Assembly (NCBI GenBank): GCA_029027985.1
Contig: CP119076.1
Coordinates: 4,090,422 to 4,154,421, forward strand
DNA from: Klebsiella aerogenes
GTDB lineage: Bacteria; Pseudomonadota; Gammaproteobacteria; Enterobacterales; Enterobacteriaceae
Direction of reading: 5' to 3'
DNA: 64,000 bases
Position numbers and translations under genes: made by a program. This document shows, piece by piece, positions 50,012 through 61,188 of the stretch. The notes under the pieces are model-generated. The model ran no database searches, had not been told where the DNA came from, and was given only the letters and a program-made list of their open reading frames with translations. Each line of letters begins with the position of its first letter. Position 1 is the stretch's first letter.

Positions 50012-52827
50012 CAGGCGAATTTACGTTGTTCGCCGTCACCGGCGACGTTGCTAACACAGCGACCGCAGATATCTGCGTGTTCCGCTACCTTGCCGACATC
50101 GCTGGTGTAATGCCAGCAGCGTGGGCATTTCTCGCCCTCGGCTTTACTCAGGACCACTTTCAGCCCTTTCAGCAGATCGCTCTGCCAGGCATCAGACGGC
50201 GCCTGCGCATAATCGGCAACGTTGGCGCCGGAGGTCAACAGGACAAATCGTAATTCTTCACCCAGCGCGTTGAGCTTAGCCGCCAGTTGAGCATCGGCAT
50301 ACAGCGTCACCGCCGCTTCCAGAGAACCGCCGACTTTCTTATCCGCACGCGCCTGTTCGATCACCTTGTTGACTTCGCCACGCACTTTCAGCAGCTCGTC
50401 CCAGAAGCCATCGTTCATCGCTTCGTCGTCGGCCAGGCCGAACAGACCTTCATACCACTCGCCGGTGAAGACATATTTCTCACGCTCGCCTGGCAGGTAA
50501 CCCCAGATTTCGTCCGCGGTGAAGGACATGATCGGCGCCATCCAGCGCACCAGCGCTTCCACGATGTGGAACAACGCGGTCTGGCAGCTACGACGCGCCA
50601 CGCTGTCCGCTTTCGCGGTGTACTGGCGGTCTTTGATGATGTCGAGATAGAACGAGCCCATTTCGATGGAGCAGAAGCGCATCAGGCGCTGCACCACTTC
50701 GTGGAAGTCGTAGGATTCGTAGGCTTTCAGGATATCTTCCTGAGCCGCCTGCGCGCAGCCGACCGCCCAGCGATCCAGCACCACCATCTCTTCCGGTTTC
50801 ACCATGTCTTTGACCGGGTCGAAACCATTAAGGTTCGCCAGCAGGAAGCGCGCGGTGTTACGGATACGACGATAGCTGTCCGCGGCGCGTTTGAGGATCT
50901 CATCAGAGACCGCCATTTCGCCGGTGTAATCGGTGGATGCCACCCACAGACGCAGAATGTCGGCACCCAGCTTGTTCATCACGTCCTGTGGGCTAACAGT
51001 GTTACCGATAGACTTGGACATTTTGCGGCCCTGACCATCAACGGTGAAACCGTGGGTCAGCACCTGGCGGTACGGCGCTTTGCCTTTCATCGCCGTCGAG
51101 ATCATCAGCGAAGACATGAACCAGCCGCGATGCTGATCGGAGCCTTCCAGATACATATCCGCAGCGTGACCGGCGAATTCCGGACGCACGTCAACCACCG
51201 AGGAGTGGGTAGACCCGGAGTCAAACCAGACGTCAAGGGTATCCGGCACTTTCTCGTAGCTGTCAGCGTCATCGCCGAGGATGTCGCGGGAATCGAGATC
51301 CCACCACGCCTGGATGCCGTCAACTTCAACGCGCTTAGCGACTTCTTCCATCAGTTCCAGGGTGCGCGGGTGCAGTTCGTGGGTTTCTTTGTGCACGAAC
51401 AGCGACATCGGCACGCCCCAGGTACGCTGACGGGAGATACACCAGTCAGGGCGGTTCGCAACCATCGATTCGATACGCGCCTGGCCCCAGTCCGGGATCC
51501 ACTGCACGCCTTTGATCTCGGAAAGCGACTGCGCGCGCAGGCCTTTCTGATCCATGCTCACGAACCACTGCGGGGTAGCGCGGAAGATGATCGGCGACTT
51601 GTGGCGCCAGCAGCACGGATAGCTGTGCTGCAGTTTTTCGACGTGCAGCAGCGCGCCGCTGGTGCGCAGCATGTCAACAATGATGTCGTTGGCTTTGAAG
51701 ACATTGATACCGTCCAGAGACGGGTAAGTACCAGGCAGGTAAGAACCGTCCGGGCCAACCGGGTTGGCGATTTCCAGACCGTATTTCTGGCTGATGGTGT
51801 AGTCGTCCGGGCCGTGGCCACCGGCGGTATGCACCGCACCGGTACCGGCATCCAGCGTCACGTGATCGCCAAGGATCGCCGGCACGTCGAAGTCGAGGAA
51901 CGGATGCTTGAAGCGCATCAGCTCAAGTTCAGCGCCTTGCACCGCCGCCAGGATGGTGTAATCCGCGACGCCGATACGTTTCATAACGCTTTCAACCAGA
52001 TCTTTCGCCAGGATCAGAACCTGACCGTCAGCCTGCACCAGCGCGTAGTCGAACTCCGCGGACAGGGAGATAGCGCGGTTAGCCGGCAGGGTCCACGGAG
52101 TGGTGGTCCAGATAACCAGCGAAACCGGGCCATTGACGTCGGCTACGCCGAATTTCGCCAGCACGGCCGCTTTGTCTACCGCGTGGAAGGCCACGTCGAT
52201 AGACGGAGACGTTTTGTCGTAATACTCCACTTCCGCTTCCGCCAGCGCGGAACGGCAATCTACACACCAGTGCACCGGCTTGGCGCCTTTGTGCAGGTGG
52301 CCGTTGCCGATGATTTTACCCAGCGCGCGGATGATGTTGGCTTCGGTTTTGAAGTCCATGGTCAGGTACGGACGCGACCAATCGCCCAGTACGCCCAGGC
52401 GGATAAAGTCTTTACGCTGACCGTCGATCTGCTCAGAGGCATATTCGCGGCACTTGGCGCGGAATTCAGCGGCGGTGAATTTCTCACCCGGTTTGCCATA
52501 CTGCTGCTCGACTTTCAGTTCGATCGGCAGACCATGGCAGTCCCAACCCGGAACGTAAGGCGAGTCATAGCCCGTCAGTCCTTTGGACTTAACGATAATG
52601 TCTTTCAGAATCTTGTTAACCGAGTGACCAATATGAATGCTGCCATTCGCATAAGGAGGGCCATCATGCAGAATGAAGGTTTTTTTGCCTTTTTTCGCCG
52701 CACGGATGATGCCGTACAGGTCATCATCGGTCCAACGCGCCAGCATTCCCGGTTCGCGTTTGGCGAGATCGCCACGCATCGGGAACCCTGTTTCCGGCAA
52801 ATTCAGGGTGGATTTATAGTCACTCAT
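50011..52827 (-). CDS. ileS: Isoleucyl-tRNA synthetase IleS
   Basis: IleS charges tRNA(Ile). The 938 residues equal E. coli. The class I signatures are HIGH in [11 protein letters not shown] and KMSKS in [11 protein letters not shown]. The CP1 editing domain has [13 protein letters not shown] and the mupirocin-contacting region is normal bacterial type I. A C-terminal zinc finger shows EKCPRCWHY and CGRCVSN. It is followed without gap by lspA. Confidence 0.98.
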   Translation of the reverse strand: MSDYKSTLNLPETGFPMRGDLAKREPGMLARWTDDDLYGIIRAAKKGKKTFILHDGPPYANGSIHIGHSVNKILKDIIVKSKGLTGYDSPYVPGWDCHGLPIELKVEQQYGKPGEKFTAAEFRAKCREYASEQIDGQRKDFIRLGVLGDWSRPYLTMDFKTEANIIRALGKIIGNGHLHKGAKPVHWCVDCRSALAEAEVEYYDKTSPSIDVAFHAVDKAAVLAKFGVADVNGPVSLVIWTTTPWTLPANRAISLSAEFDYALVQADGQVLILAKDLVESVMKRIGVADYTILAAVQGAELELMRFKHPFLDFDVPAILGDHVTLDAGTGAVHTAGGHGPDDYTISQKYGLEIANPVGPDGSYLPGTYPSLDGINVFKANDIIVDMLRTSGALLHVEKLQHSYPCCWRHKSPIIFRATPQWFVSMDQKGLRAQSLSEIKGVQWIPDWGQARIESMVANRPDWCISRQRTWGVPMSLFVHKETHELHPRTLELMEEVAKRVEVDGIQAWWDLDSRDILGDDADSYEKVPDTLDVWFDSGSTHSSVVDVRPEFAGHAADMYLEGSDQHRGWFMSSLMISTAMKGKAPYRQVLTHGFTVDGQGRKMSKSIGNTVSPQDVMNKLGADILRLWVASTDYTGEMAVSDEILKRAADSYRRIRNTARFLLANLNGFDPVKDMVKPEEMVVLDRWAVGCAQAAQEDILKAYESYDFHEVVQRLMRFCSIEMGSFYLDIIKDRQYTAKADSVARRSCQTALFHIVEALVRWMAPIMSFTADEIWGYLPGEREKYVFTGEWYEGLFGLADDEAMNDGFWDELLKVRGEVNKVIEQARADKKVGGSLEAAVTLYADAQLAAKLNALGEELRFVLLTSGANVADYAQAPSDAWQSDLLKGLKVVLSKAEGEKCPRCWHYTSDVGKVAEHADICGRCVSNVAGDGEQRKFA

Positions 52828-52878
52828 CAGATTCTCGGTTCCGTTATTTCGGTTTGATAAATACCAGTAGGATTATCC

Positions 52879-53811
52879 CTACCTGGTGAGCCCAAAGAAC
52901 TCGCGGGCCGTTAACTCATCACGCGCGATTTGCGCTTTTAACTCATCCAGCGATGCAAATCGCTGCTCGTTACGTATTTTTTTACGCAGTATTACATCTA
53001 TATGGCGACCGTAGAGGTCCATTACAACGTCCAGAAGGTGAACTTCCAGCTGCTGACGCACGCCGGAAACCGTCGGACGGGTGCCAATGTTGGCGACGCC
53101 GGGTAAAGGCATATCGCCGAGCCCTGTCACTTCTACCGCAAAGACCCCTTTCACCGGGGAAACCTGACGACGCAGCGGTAAATTCGCCGTCGGGAAACCG
53201 ATGGTGCGCCCCAGCTCGTCGCCGTGGACGACGCGGCCGGAGATAGTGAACGGATGCCCCAGCAGGTTTTCCGCCTGCGCGAGGTCATCGTCGGCCAGTG
53301 CCTGACGCACCGCGGTGCTGCTGATACGCACGCCGCCTTCGCAGAAGGTTTGGGTGCTGGTGACATCAAAACCGTACTCCGCCCCAGCCTTCTGTAATAA
53401 CAAGAAATCCCCCTGGCGACCAGCGCCAAAGCGGAAATCATCGCCTACGGCGAGGAACTGTACGCCCAGGCGGCGCACCAGCAGCTCGCTAATAAAATCT
53501 TGCGCGGTCAGCGCCGCGAAGCGCCGATCGAAACGCACGCACAGCACGTAGTCGACGCCGCTTTCCGCCAGGTAACCCAGCTTTTCGCGCAGCCGTGTTA
53601 TTCGCGCCGGCGCTTTATCGGCGGCAAACAGCTCCAGAGGTTGCGGCTCGAAAATCATCACCACAACCGGCAGACCGCGTTGGCGGCCCTCTGCGCGCAG
53701 GCGCTGCAGCAGAGCCTGATGCCCGCGATGCACGCCGTCGAAATTGCCAATGGTCAGCACGCACCCGTGCGGGGCCTGACTGAGATTATGTATGCCGCGT
53801 ATCAGCTTCAT
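52879..53811 (-). CDS. ribF: Bifunctional riboflavin kinase/FAD synthetase RibF
   Basis: RibF makes FMN and then FAD from riboflavin. The N-terminal adenylyltransferase shows TIGNFDGVHRGHQALL, and GGVRISSTAVRQAL. The C-terminal kinase domain shows GRTIGFPTANL and GVANIGTRPTV. The 310 residues start at the ATG at 53811 (MKLIRGIHNLSQAPHG); an upstream in-frame ATG at 53856 is rejected because family members begin with MKLIRG. It precedes ileS by 51 bp. Confidence 0.97.
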   Translation of the reverse strand: MKLIRGIHNLSQAPHGCVLTIGNFDGVHRGHQALLQRLRAEGRQRGLPVVVMIFEPQPLELFAADKAPARITRLREKLGYLAESGVDYVLCVRFDRRFAALTAQDFISELLVRRLGVQFLAVGDDFRFGAGRQGDFLLLQKAGAEYGFDVTSTQTFCEGGVRISSTAVRQALADDDLAQAENLLGHPFTISGRVVHGDELGRTIGFPTANLPLRRQVSPVKGVFAVEVTGLGDMPLPGVANIGTRPTVSGVRQQLEVHLLDVVMDLYGRHIDVILRKKIRNEQRFASLDELKAQIARDELTAREFFGLTR

Positions 53812-54065
53812 GTCTGGCTCAAAACAGTGAAAATCGTCCGAGTATACCTTGTACAACTGGCGACGTTAACCAGCGATTGCACCTCATCTACGAAAGTTCC
53901 CGCTAATTCATTCACTCAGCGTAAAAATGCAGGAAAAACTCGGTGCAGCCGTCGATTTTTATGGCGGAAAGGCTGTATTCGACCACAACAAGCTGGTAGA
54001 ATCTTGCGCCATCAATACGTAATGAAGCCTCGTTATCTTAAACGGCGCTTATTTGCACAAATCCA
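53812..54065. other. Divergent ribF/rpsT region
   Basis: There is no gene between ribF and the rpsT promoter. It should hold the ribF promoter and the distal rpsT promoter. I see no repeats or hairpins worth naming in this part. Confidence 0.5.
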
Positions 54066-54094
54066 TTGACAAAAGAAGGCTAAACGGGCATATT
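54066..54094 (+). promoter_or_regulatory. rpsT proximal promoter (P2-like)
   Basis: A perfect -35 ttgaca (54066-54071) is followed 17 bp later by catatt (54089-54094). The segment is nearly the same as the E. coli rpsT P2 region as I recall it. Confidence 0.7.
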
Positions 54095-54120
54095 CCTCGG
54101 CCTTTGAATTGTCCATATAG

Positions 54121-54405
<285 letters not shown>

Positions 54406-54428
54406 TCGCCCGCTTGCTGAACTTTGTT

Positions 54429-54456
54429 AAAAAAACCCGCGAAAGCGGGTTTTTTT
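54429..54456. terminator. Bidirectional terminator between rpsT and nhaR
   Basis: cccgc (54436-54440) and gcggg (54445-54449) close a gaaa tetraloop, flanked by seven As on the left and seven Ts on the right. It can terminate rpsT and the convergent nhaR. Confidence 0.93.
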
Positions 54457-54508
54457 ATGTCTGCCGTTTAGCCAGGCGAACAAACACCGTCCGGAAGAAC
54501 CCTTACGG

Positions 54509-55408
54509 TTAGCTTTGCGGTTGGGCAAACAGCGAGGCGTAATCGCGGTTGCAGATACGCTGTACCGCAGGGTGCTGAATCATCCGCTCGGCAAAAATAG
54601 CGTGATACTCTTCCATTACGTTCTCCATACGCCCGATTTCAATAATCGACTCGTCAGAGTAGAAATCGTGAGCGTAGAGCGTAGGCGCCACGAAAATAGC
54701 ATTGTGCGCCGCGCCGAACGCCTTCATTAACGCCGCATCGTCAAACTCGCCGAGAATCTCCACCTTCAGTCCCTGCGAATTAAACCAGTTCAGCAGCTTG
54801 CGACCCAGCATCGAACGGCGGCCCGGGATGAGCAAACGACGCTCCTCCAGGCAGGCCGGAAACGGTTTTTCCGGCGGTGGATTCATGCACCAGAAGCTGA
54901 CGCCGCACTCGCCGATTTTTACCGAGAACAGCCCTTCCTGCTGGGTTGAGTCAATCGGGCAATCCGAGATAATCATATCGAGTTTGTGCTGGCTAAGCTG
55001 CTCCAGCAGCATCTCATGAGTGGATTCAAAACAGCGCAGATGAATTTGCTCATCCTCCACTACCGCAGCATCCAGCACCCCGCTCACCAACCGTTTTGAT
55101 AGCGCGTCGGCGACGCCGACATCAAACAACAGGTTCGATTCCTTGCGATAGTTGACGATATCAAGCATCTCCTGGCTTAAGGTGAACATACGATCCGCGT
55201 AGCGAAACACCAGTTCCCCCAGTTCGCTCGGCTCCAGGCCACGCCCCTTACGTTTAAAGAGCTTCCCCTGCAGCCGTTCTTCCAGCGCCTTAATCTGCCC
55301 GGTAATCGTCTGCGGCGTCAGAAATAGCGCCTCGGCCGCGCCGACGACCGAACCTTCCCGGTAGACGTGCCAGAAGTAGTACAGGTGGTTGTAGTTGATA
55401 TGCGACAT
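54509..55408 (-). CDS. nhaR: NhaR, LysR-type Na+-responsive activator
   Basis: NhaR activates nhaA in response to sodium and, in E. coli, pgaABCD and osmC. The 299 residues (E. coli 301) start [20 protein letters not shown], with the helix-turn-helix [37 protein letters not shown] follows. The ATG is at 55408, 50 bp after nhaA, in the usual nhaAR order. Confidence 0.97.
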   Translation of the reverse strand: MSHINYNHLYYFWHVYREGSVVGAAEALFLTPQTITGQIKALEERLQGKLFKRKGRGLEPSELGELVFRYADRMFTLSQEMLDIVNYRKESNLLFDVGVADALSKRLVSGVLDAAVVEDEQIHLRCFESTHEMLLEQLSQHKLDMIISDCPIDSTQQEGLFSVKIGECGVSFWCMNPPPEKPFPACLEERRLLIPGRRSMLGRKLLNWFNSQGLKVEILGEFDDAALMKAFGAAHNAIFVAPTLYAHDFYSDESIIEIGRMENVMEEYHAIFAERMIQHPAVQRICNRDYASLFAQPQS

Positions 55409-55458
55409 GCTTCTCTCCCTGATATGCCCAGGAGAGCCCGCAGGCTCCCCTGATGAAG

Positions 55459-56634
55459 TTACACGCTATGAGCCAAATCCGTTACGCGCTTACGCAGAAT
55501 CATATATCCCGTGACAGCCGACAAGATAGAGCCAATCAGAATGCCCAGCTTAGCCCAGTTGATCAGTCCGGGGTCTACGCTGCCGAAGGCGAGCGAAGCA
55601 ATGAAAATCGACATCGTGAAGCCGATTCCGCACAGCACGCCGACCGCCATGATCTGTGGGAAACTCGTCCCCGGCGGCAACGAAGCCCACTTCAATTTCA
55701 CCGCCAGCCAGCAGAACAAGCTAATGCCCAGCGGCTTACCGATGAACAGCCCGGCGATAATGCCCAGCGGCAACAGCGAGGTCAGCCCTTCAAAGGTGAC
55801 GCCCTGCAGCGAAACGCCAGCGTTGGCAAAGGCGAACAGAGGCAGGATCAGAAAGGCAACCCATGGGTGCAGCACATGCTCAAGCTGCTTCGCCGGCGAC
55901 TTGCCATTTTGCTCTTGCAGCGGAATCATAAAGCCGACGATGACCCCCGCCAGCGTCGCATGTACGCCAGATTTCAACACCGCGGTCCACAGCACCGCGC
56001 CAACCAGAATATAAATGCCGGTACGGCGCACGCCGCTCAGATTCAGCGCCGCCAGTACCAGAATCGCTCCGGCGGAGACTACCAACGACAGCACCGACAG
56101 ATCGTGGGTATAGAACAGCGCGATAATGACGATCGCCCCGAGATCATCGATGATAGCCAGCGCCATCAGGAAAATTTTCAGCGCCACCGGTACCCGGTTG
56201 CCTAATAGCGCCAGTACGCCAAGCGCAAAGGCGATATCGGTTGCCGCCGGAATAGCCCACCCTTCCCGCGCCAGTGGGTCCTGGGCGTTAAACGCCAGAT
56301 ACACCAGCGCTGGCACGACCATACCGCCAATGGCGGCAATCACCGGGAAGACCGCCTGACGGCGACTGGCCAGCGCCCCCTGAACCATCTCACGCTTAAC
56401 TTCCAGGCCAATCAACAGGAAAAACACCGCCATCAGCGCATCGTTGATCCACAACAGCATGTTCTTGTTGATTTCCAGCGCGCCGACGCGCAGCTGCACC
56501 GGCGTGTCTAAAAAGGCGTGATACAAGCCGCTTGTGATACCGCTGTTGGCCATGATCATCGCCAGCACGGCGGCGCAGATTAGGATAATGCCCCCGGAAG
56601 CATCGCTACTGAAGAATCGTTGCAGATGTTTCAC
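55459..56634 (-). CDS. nhaA: NhaA, Na+/H+ antiporter (GTG start)
   Basis: NhaA expels sodium for two protons and gives alkaline and salt tolerance. From the GTG at 56634 the protein has 391 residues (E. coli 388). The ion-binding aspartates are in [11 protein letters not shown] and AIIDDLGAI, and the pH-sensing [11 protein letters not shown] segment is intact. aaggtgag precedes the GTG. Earlier in-frame starts would add residues not present in the family. Confidence 0.96.
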   Translation of the reverse strand: MKHLQRFFSSDASGGIILICAAVLAMIMANSGITSGLYHAFLDTPVQLRVGALEINKNMLLWINDALMAVFFLLIGLEVKREMVQGALASRRQAVFPVIAAIGGMVVPALVYLAFNAQDPLAREGWAIPAATDIAFALGVLALLGNRVPVALKIFLMALAIIDDLGAIVIIALFYTHDLSVLSLVVSAGAILVLAALNLSGVRRTGIYILVGAVLWTAVLKSGVHATLAGVIVGFMIPLQEQNGKSPAKQLEHVLHPWVAFLILPLFAFANAGVSLQGVTFEGLTSLLPLGIIAGLFIGKPLGISLFCWLAVKLKWASLPPGTSFPQIMAVGVLCGIGFTMSIFIASLAFGSVDPGLINWAKLGILIGSILSAVTGYMILRKRVTDLAHSV

Positions 56635-56921
56635 TTTTACTCTCACCTTGTAGGTCAATAACTCGATAAAAGTATGATACCGCCGCAAACACATCGAAAA
56701 AATCAGATTAAAATTGCCATTACATTCATTTTTTCCGATCTATTATATTACTCCGTTAATCATAGACCACGCGCTGCAACGTCAGCGGTTTGTCTTCATC
56801 AAGTTTCGAGCCAACAACGTGCCGCTGATGCCGAAATGACAGCGTCAAGAATTTTGATTAAATTACAATCAAAGCTCTTATTGGCACCTTCGATCCCATC
56901 CACTGTCAGCCTCTCATAACG
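56635..56921. other. nhaA upstream region
   Basis: This is a gene-free stretch between nhaA and the dnaKJ terminator. It should hold the sodium-responsive nhaA promoter. The 56690-56770 part is AT-rich. I cannot place NhaR sites with confidence. Confidence 0.5.
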
Positions 56922-56951
56922 AAAAAAGCCTGAACAGGAATGTTCAGGCTT
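56922..56951 (-). terminator. Terminator of the dnaKJ operon
   Basis: aagcctgaaca (56926-56936) pairs perfectly with tgttcaggctt (56941-56951) around ggaa. Six As on the plus strand (56922-56927) give the T tail on the minus strand. Confidence 0.92.
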
Positions 56952-56976
56952 ATGCTCATAACGTGGGTAAACGCGA

Positions 56977-58119
56977 TTAACGCGTCAAATCATCGAAGAA
57001 TTTTTTCACGCCATCGAAGAAGCTTTTGGAACGCGGGCTGTTTTTCTCACCCGTCGGGCCGCCGAACGTTTCCTGCAGCTCTTTTAGTAATTGCTTCTGC
57101 TTGTCGTTGAGGCCAACCGGCGTTTCAACAACCACGCGACACAGCAGATCGCCCTGCGCGCCGCCACGCACGGACTTCACGCCCTTACCGCGCATGCGGA
57201 ACAGCTTACCGGTCTGCGTTTCACCTGGCACTTTCAGGTTGACGCGGCCATCCAGAGTCGGTACTTCGATCTCGCCGCCCAGTGCGGCCATCGTGAAGTT
57301 AATCGGTACTTCGCAGTACAAGTTATTACCTTCACGCTCGAAGATGGCGTGCTGTTTCACCTGCACCTGAACGTACAGGTCGCCTGCCGGCGCGCCGTGC
57401 TCGCCTGCTTCACCTTCACCAGCCAGACGAATGCGATCGCCGGTGTCGACGCCCGCCGGGATTTTCACCGACAGCGTTTTGGTTTTTTCGACACGACCGT
57501 GACCATGACACGTGTTGCACGGATCTTTAATCAGCGTACCGCGCCCCTGACAGTGCGGACAGGTCTGCTGAACGGCAAAGAAGCCCTGGCGCATCTGCAC
57601 CTGGCCGGAACCATGGCAGGTTGGACAGGTTTGCGGCTGGCTGCCGGATTTGGCGCCGCTGCCATGGCAGACTTCACACTCTTCCAGCGTCGGGATACGG
57701 ATCTCTTTGGTGACGCCACGGACCGCTTCTTCCAGCGTCAGATCCATGTTGTAACGCAGATCCGCGCCGCGCGCCGCCCGCTGACGACCACGACCGCCGC
57801 CAAAGATATCGCCGAACACATCGCCAAAGATATCGCTGAAATCCGCGCCGCCGCCAAAGCCGCCGCCGAAACCGCCACCGCCCATACCACCTTGTTCAAA
57901 CGCGGCATGACCATATTGATCGTAAGCGGCGCGCTTCTGGGCATCGGTCAGGATTTCATACGCTTCTTTGATTTCTTTAAATTTGGCTTCGGCCTCTTTG
58001 TCACCCTGGTTACGGTCCGGGTGATACTTCATGGCCAGGCGCTTATACGCCTTTTTGATTTCACGCTCTTCCGCTGTTTTGGAAACGCCCAAAATCTCGT
58101 AATAATCTTGCTTTGCCAT
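56977..58119 (-). CDS. dnaJ: DnaJ, Hsp40 co-chaperone
   Basis: DnaJ delivers unfolded clients to DnaK and stimulates its ATPase. The 380 residues (E. coli 376) comprise a J domain with YHPDRN at about 32-37, a Gly/Phe region (about 77-110), four CxxCxGxG zinc motifs ([32 protein letters not shown]) and the substrate-binding C-terminal domains. It is 87 bp downstream of dnaK, with a strong hairpin between them. Confidence 0.98.
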   Translation of the reverse strand: MAKQDYYEILGVSKTAEEREIKKAYKRLAMKYHPDRNQGDKEAEAKFKEIKEAYEILTDAQKRAAYDQYGHAAFEQGGMGGGGFGGGFGGGADFSDIFGDVFGDIFGGGRGRQRAARGADLRYNMDLTLEEAVRGVTKEIRIPTLEECEVCHGSGAKSGSQPQTCPTCHGSGQVQMRQGFFAVQQTCPHCQGRGTLIKDPCNTCHGHGRVEKTKTLSVKIPAGVDTGDRIRLAGEGEAGEHGAPAGDLYVQVQVKQHAIFEREGNNLYCEVPINFTMAALGGEIEVPTLDGRVNLKVPGETQTGKLFRMRGKGVKSVRGGAQGDLLCRVVVETPVGLNDKQKQLLKELQETFGGPTGEKNSPRSKSFFDGVKKFFDDLTR

Positions 58120-58147
58120 TGGTGTTTTTCAGCCCCTTAACATGCGT

Positions 58148-58180
58148 GCACGGGCGGAGAGGAAACCTCTTCGCCCGTGC
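58148..58180 (-). repeat. Intercistronic hairpin between dnaK and dnaJ
   Basis: gcacgggcggagagg (58148-58162) pairs with cctcttcgcccgtgc (58166-58180) through 15 positions including one G-T pair. There is no T run, so it should not end transcription. It may set the dnaK:dnaJ ratio by stabilising the dnaK message. Confidence 0.65.
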
Positions 58181-58206
58181 CAGTGTTTTACCCGTTCAAA
58201 GGGCGA

Positions 58207-60123
58207 TTATTTTTTGTCTTTCACTTCTTCGAACTCGGCGTCGACAACATCGTCGTCCTTCGCGTTGCTCTCTTGAGCATCAGCGCCACCAGCTTGCTGC
58301 TGTGCATGCTGCTGCTGAGCAATTTCCATCAGCTTCTGGGAAGCCTGAGCCAGCGCCTGCATTTTCGCTTCGATGTCCGCTTTGTCTTCGCCTTTCAGTG
58401 AAGTTTCCAGCGCGGTCAGCGCAGACTCGATGGCAGTTTTGTCGTCAGCCGGCAGCTTGTCGCCTGCTTCTTCAACCTGCTTACGGGTGCTGTGCAGCAG
58501 ATGGTCGCCCTGGTTACGGGTTTGCACCAGCTCTTCAAACTTACGGTCAGATTCAGCGTTAGCTTCTGCTTCGCGAACCATTTTCTGAATTTCTTCTTCA
58601 TTCAGACCGGAAGACGCTTTGATGGTAATCTTCTGCTCTTTACCGCTGTTTTTGTCTTTCGCGGAAACGTGCAGGATACCGTCAGCATCGATGTCGAAGG
58701 TGACTTCGATCTGCGGCATACCGCGCGGCGCCGGGTTAATCCCATCCAGGTTGAACTGACCCAGTGATTTGTTATCGGAAGCGCGTTTACGCTCACCCTG
58801 AATCACGTGGATGGTTACTGCAGACTGGTTGTCTTCCGCAGTAGAGAACACCTGGCTGTGCTTAGTCGGGATGGTGGTGTTCTTGTTGATCAGCGCAGTC
58901 ATCACGCCGCCCATGGTTTCGATACCCAGCGACAGCGGGGTAACGTCCAGCAGCAGAACGTCTTTAACTTCACCAGTCAGTACACCGCCCTGAACCGCTG
59001 CGCCGATAGCGACAGCTTCATCCGGGTTAACGTCTTTACGCGGTTCTTTACCAAAGAACTCAGCAACTTTCTTCTGCACCATCGGCATACGCGTCTGACC
59101 ACCAACGAGGATAACGTCGTTGATATCGGAAACGGACAGACCGGCATCCTGCAGCGCAACTTTCAGCGGCTCGATGGAACGGTTAACCAGGTCTTCTACC
59201 AGGCTTTCCAGTTTCGCACGGGTCACTTTAATGTTCATGTGTTTCGGACCGGTCGCATCTGCAGTGATGTACGGCAGGTTAACGTCGGTCTGCTGAGCGG
59301 AAGACAGCTCAATTTTCGCTTTTTCTGCGGCTTCTTTCAGACGCTGCATCGCCAGCGGGTCGTTACGCAGGTCAATGCCCTGCTCTTTCTTGAACTCGTC
59401 AACGAGGTAGTTGATCAGACGCGTATCGAAGTCTTCGCCGCCCAGGTGGGTATCACCGTTGGTTGCCAGTACTTCGAAGGTTTTTTCACCGTCAACTTCG
59501 TCGATTTCGATAATAGAGATATCGAAGGTACCACCACCGAGGTCGTATACCGCGATAGTACGGTTGCCGACTTCTTTATCCAGGCCGTAAGCCAGCGCTG
59601 CGGCAGTCGGTTCGTTGATGATACGTTTGACTTCCAGACCCGCGATACGACCGGCATCTTTGGTGGCCTGACGCTGAGCATCGTTGAAGTACGCCGGTAC
59701 GGTGATAACAGCTTCAGTTACCGGCTCACCCAGGTAATCTTCCGCGGTTTTCTTCATTTTCTTCAGCACTTCAGCAGAAATCTGCGGCGGTGCGGTTTTG
59801 GTGCCTTTCACATCAAGCCAGGCGTCGCCATTGTCTGCAGCAACGATTTTGTACGGCATGATGGAAACGTCACGCTGAACTTCTTCATCCTGGAAGCGGC
59901 GACCAATCAGGCGTTTAATCGCAAACAGGGTGTTTTGCGGGTTTGTCACTGCCTGACGTTTAGCCGGCTGACCAACCAGAGTTTCACCATCCTGGGTATA
60001 AGCAATGATAGAAGGCGTGGTGCGATCGCCTTCGGCGTTTTCCAGCACGCGAGCGGTAGTGCCATCCATAATCGCTACACAAGAGTTGGTAGTACCCAGG
60101 TCGATACCAATAATTTTACCCAT
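58207..60123 (-). CDS. dnaK: DnaK, Hsp70 chaperone
   Basis: The major Hsp70. It is 638 residues, the same as E. coli. The nucleotide-binding domain starts [20 protein letters not shown] and includes the phosphate loop [15 protein letters not shown]. The linker [12 protein letters not shown] is at about 388-398. The substrate domain and a Gln/Ala-rich tail ending EEVKDKK follow. A heat-shock sigma-32 promoter lies upstream at 60246-60273. Confidence 0.99.
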   Translation of the reverse strand: MGKIIGIDLGTTNSCVAIMDGTTARVLENAEGDRTTPSIIAYTQDGETLVGQPAKRQAVTNPQNTLFAIKRLIGRRFQDEEVQRDVSIMPYKIVAADNGDAWLDVKGTKTAPPQISAEVLKKMKKTAEDYLGEPVTEAVITVPAYFNDAQRQATKDAGRIAGLEVKRIINEPTAAALAYGLDKEVGNRTIAVYDLGGGTFDISIIEIDEVDGEKTFEVLATNGDTHLGGEDFDTRLINYLVDEFKKEQGIDLRNDPLAMQRLKEAAEKAKIELSSAQQTDVNLPYITADATGPKHMNIKVTRAKLESLVEDLVNRSIEPLKVALQDAGLSVSDINDVILVGGQTRMPMVQKKVAEFFGKEPRKDVNPDEAVAIGAAVQGGVLTGEVKDVLLLDVTPLSLGIETMGGVMTALINKNTTIPTKHSQVFSTAEDNQSAVTIHVIQGERKRASDNKSLGQFNLDGINPAPRGMPQIEVTFDIDADGILHVSAKDKNSGKEQKITIKASSGLNEEEIQKMVREAEANAESDRKFEELVQTRNQGDHLLHSTRKQVEEAGDKLPADDKTAIESALTALETSLKGEDKADIEAKMQALAQASQKLMEIAQQQHAQQQAGGADAQESNAKDDDVVDAEFEEVKDKK

Positions 60124-60245
60124 CTAAACGTCTCCACTAAAAATTCGATCAACATGTGGTTGTGAACCTGTAATAAGGGCGAAACGTGCGGTTTCAACTG
60201 CCCAAACATCATTTTTTTTCAGGTTCTTCACTGCGGTTGACTACA

Positions 60246-60273
60246 AGATGGGGTCGCCCTTCTTTTCCTCAAG
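60246..60273 (-). promoter_or_regulatory. Sigma-32 (heat-shock) promoter of dnaK
   Basis: On the minus strand cttgag (-35, 60273-60268) and ccccatct (-10, 60253-60246) are separated by 14 bases, the RpoH pattern. It resembles E. coli dnaKp1 and lies about 120 bp before the dnaK ATG. Confidence 0.85.
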
Positions 60274-60565
60274 GGGGAAGGCAAAAAAAATTTTTATGGC
60301 AAAACGGCGGCGCGGGCGCAAAAAGCGATTCTGACGGATAAAATCACACTCATAACATCTGTGAAACATAAATAATAAATAAGAACATATTGGTGGGATA
60401 TCGACTACGTTCGCGGAAGAATTCGTCATTATCGCCGCGAAAAGTAAATTGATGAAAAATACCCCGCCAGATCATAGACAGTATTTACGCGCCTCATTAT
60501 TATGCCGCGCCCCACCGTAAGTGGCGGGGTAATGCTTCCCTTTCTAATCATTATTTTGAGGAATT
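60274..60565. other. Divergent dnaK/satP upstream region
   Basis: No gene is seen. The 60340-60480 part is AT-rich. A cccc-a-cc/gg-c-gggg stem near 60509-60527 lies in the likely satP leader, shortly before the ribosome site gagga. I see nothing else that can be named. Confidence 0.45.
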
Positions 60566-61132
60566 ATGGGCAACACTAAGTTGGCTAATCCGGCACCGCT
60601 GGGCCTTATGGGTTTCGGCATGACCACTATTCTGCTTAACCTGGCGAATAGCGGCCTTTTCGCATTCGATGTAGCTATCCTGGCGATGGGCATTTTTTAC
60701 GGCGGCATTGCGCAAATTTTTGCAGGCCTGCTTGAGTATAAAAAAGGCAATACCTTTGGTTTAACCGCTTTTACGTCCTACGGCGCCTTCTGGCTGACGT
60801 TGGTCGCGATCCTCCTGATGCCGAAAATGGGCCTGGCTGATGCGCCGAATGCGCACTTCCTGGGCATGTATCTCGGCCTGTGGGGTATCTTCACGCTGTT
60901 CATGTTCTTCGGCACGCTGAAATCCCCGCGGATGCTGCAGTTCGTCTTCCTGAGCCTGACCGTGCTGTTCGCATTGCTGGCGATTGGTCACCTGATTGAT
61001 AACGAAAGCATTGTGAAAATTGCCGGCTGGATCGGCCTGGTATGCGGCGCGAGCGCTATTTATCTGGCGATGGGTGAAGTGTTGAACGAGCAGTTCGGCC
61101 GTACCGTTCTGCCGATTGGCGAACCACGCTAA
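60566..61132 (+). CDS. satP: SatP, succinate-acetate/proton symporter
   Basis: An inner-membrane acetate/succinate uptake protein of the GPR1/FUN34/YaaH family. The 188 residues equal E. coli. The family signature NPAPLGLMGFG stands at the N-terminus, and six hydrophobic helices are visible. The ATG at 60566 follows gagga. In E. coli satP adjoins mog; here an additional transporter gene lies between them. Confidence 0.96.
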   Translation: MGNTKLANPAPLGLMGFGMTTILLNLANSGLFAFDVAILAMGIFYGGIAQIFAGLLEYKKGNTFGLTAFTSYGAFWLTLVAILLMPKMGLADAPNAHFLGMYLGLWGIFTLFMFFGTLKSPRMLQFVFLSLTVLFALLAIGHLIDNESIVKIAGWIGLVCGASAIYLAMGEVLNEQFGRTVLPIGEPR

Positions 61133-61138
61133 TGCTCT

Positions 61139-61165
61139 GCCGCCGCCCTGACACAGAGCGGCGGC
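61139..61165 (+). terminator. Probable terminator of satP
   Basis: gccgccgc (61139-61146) pairs perfectly with gcggcggc (61158-61165), followed by cttt. The T run is short. Confidence 0.6.
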
Positions 61166-61188
61166 CTTTCACCTTCCTCGTAAGAGGA

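Noticed and set aside
50287-52857. An 856-codon open frame on the plus strand opposite ileS
   Set aside because: It is antisense to ileS, with no ribosome site and no domain. Same codon-bias explanation.
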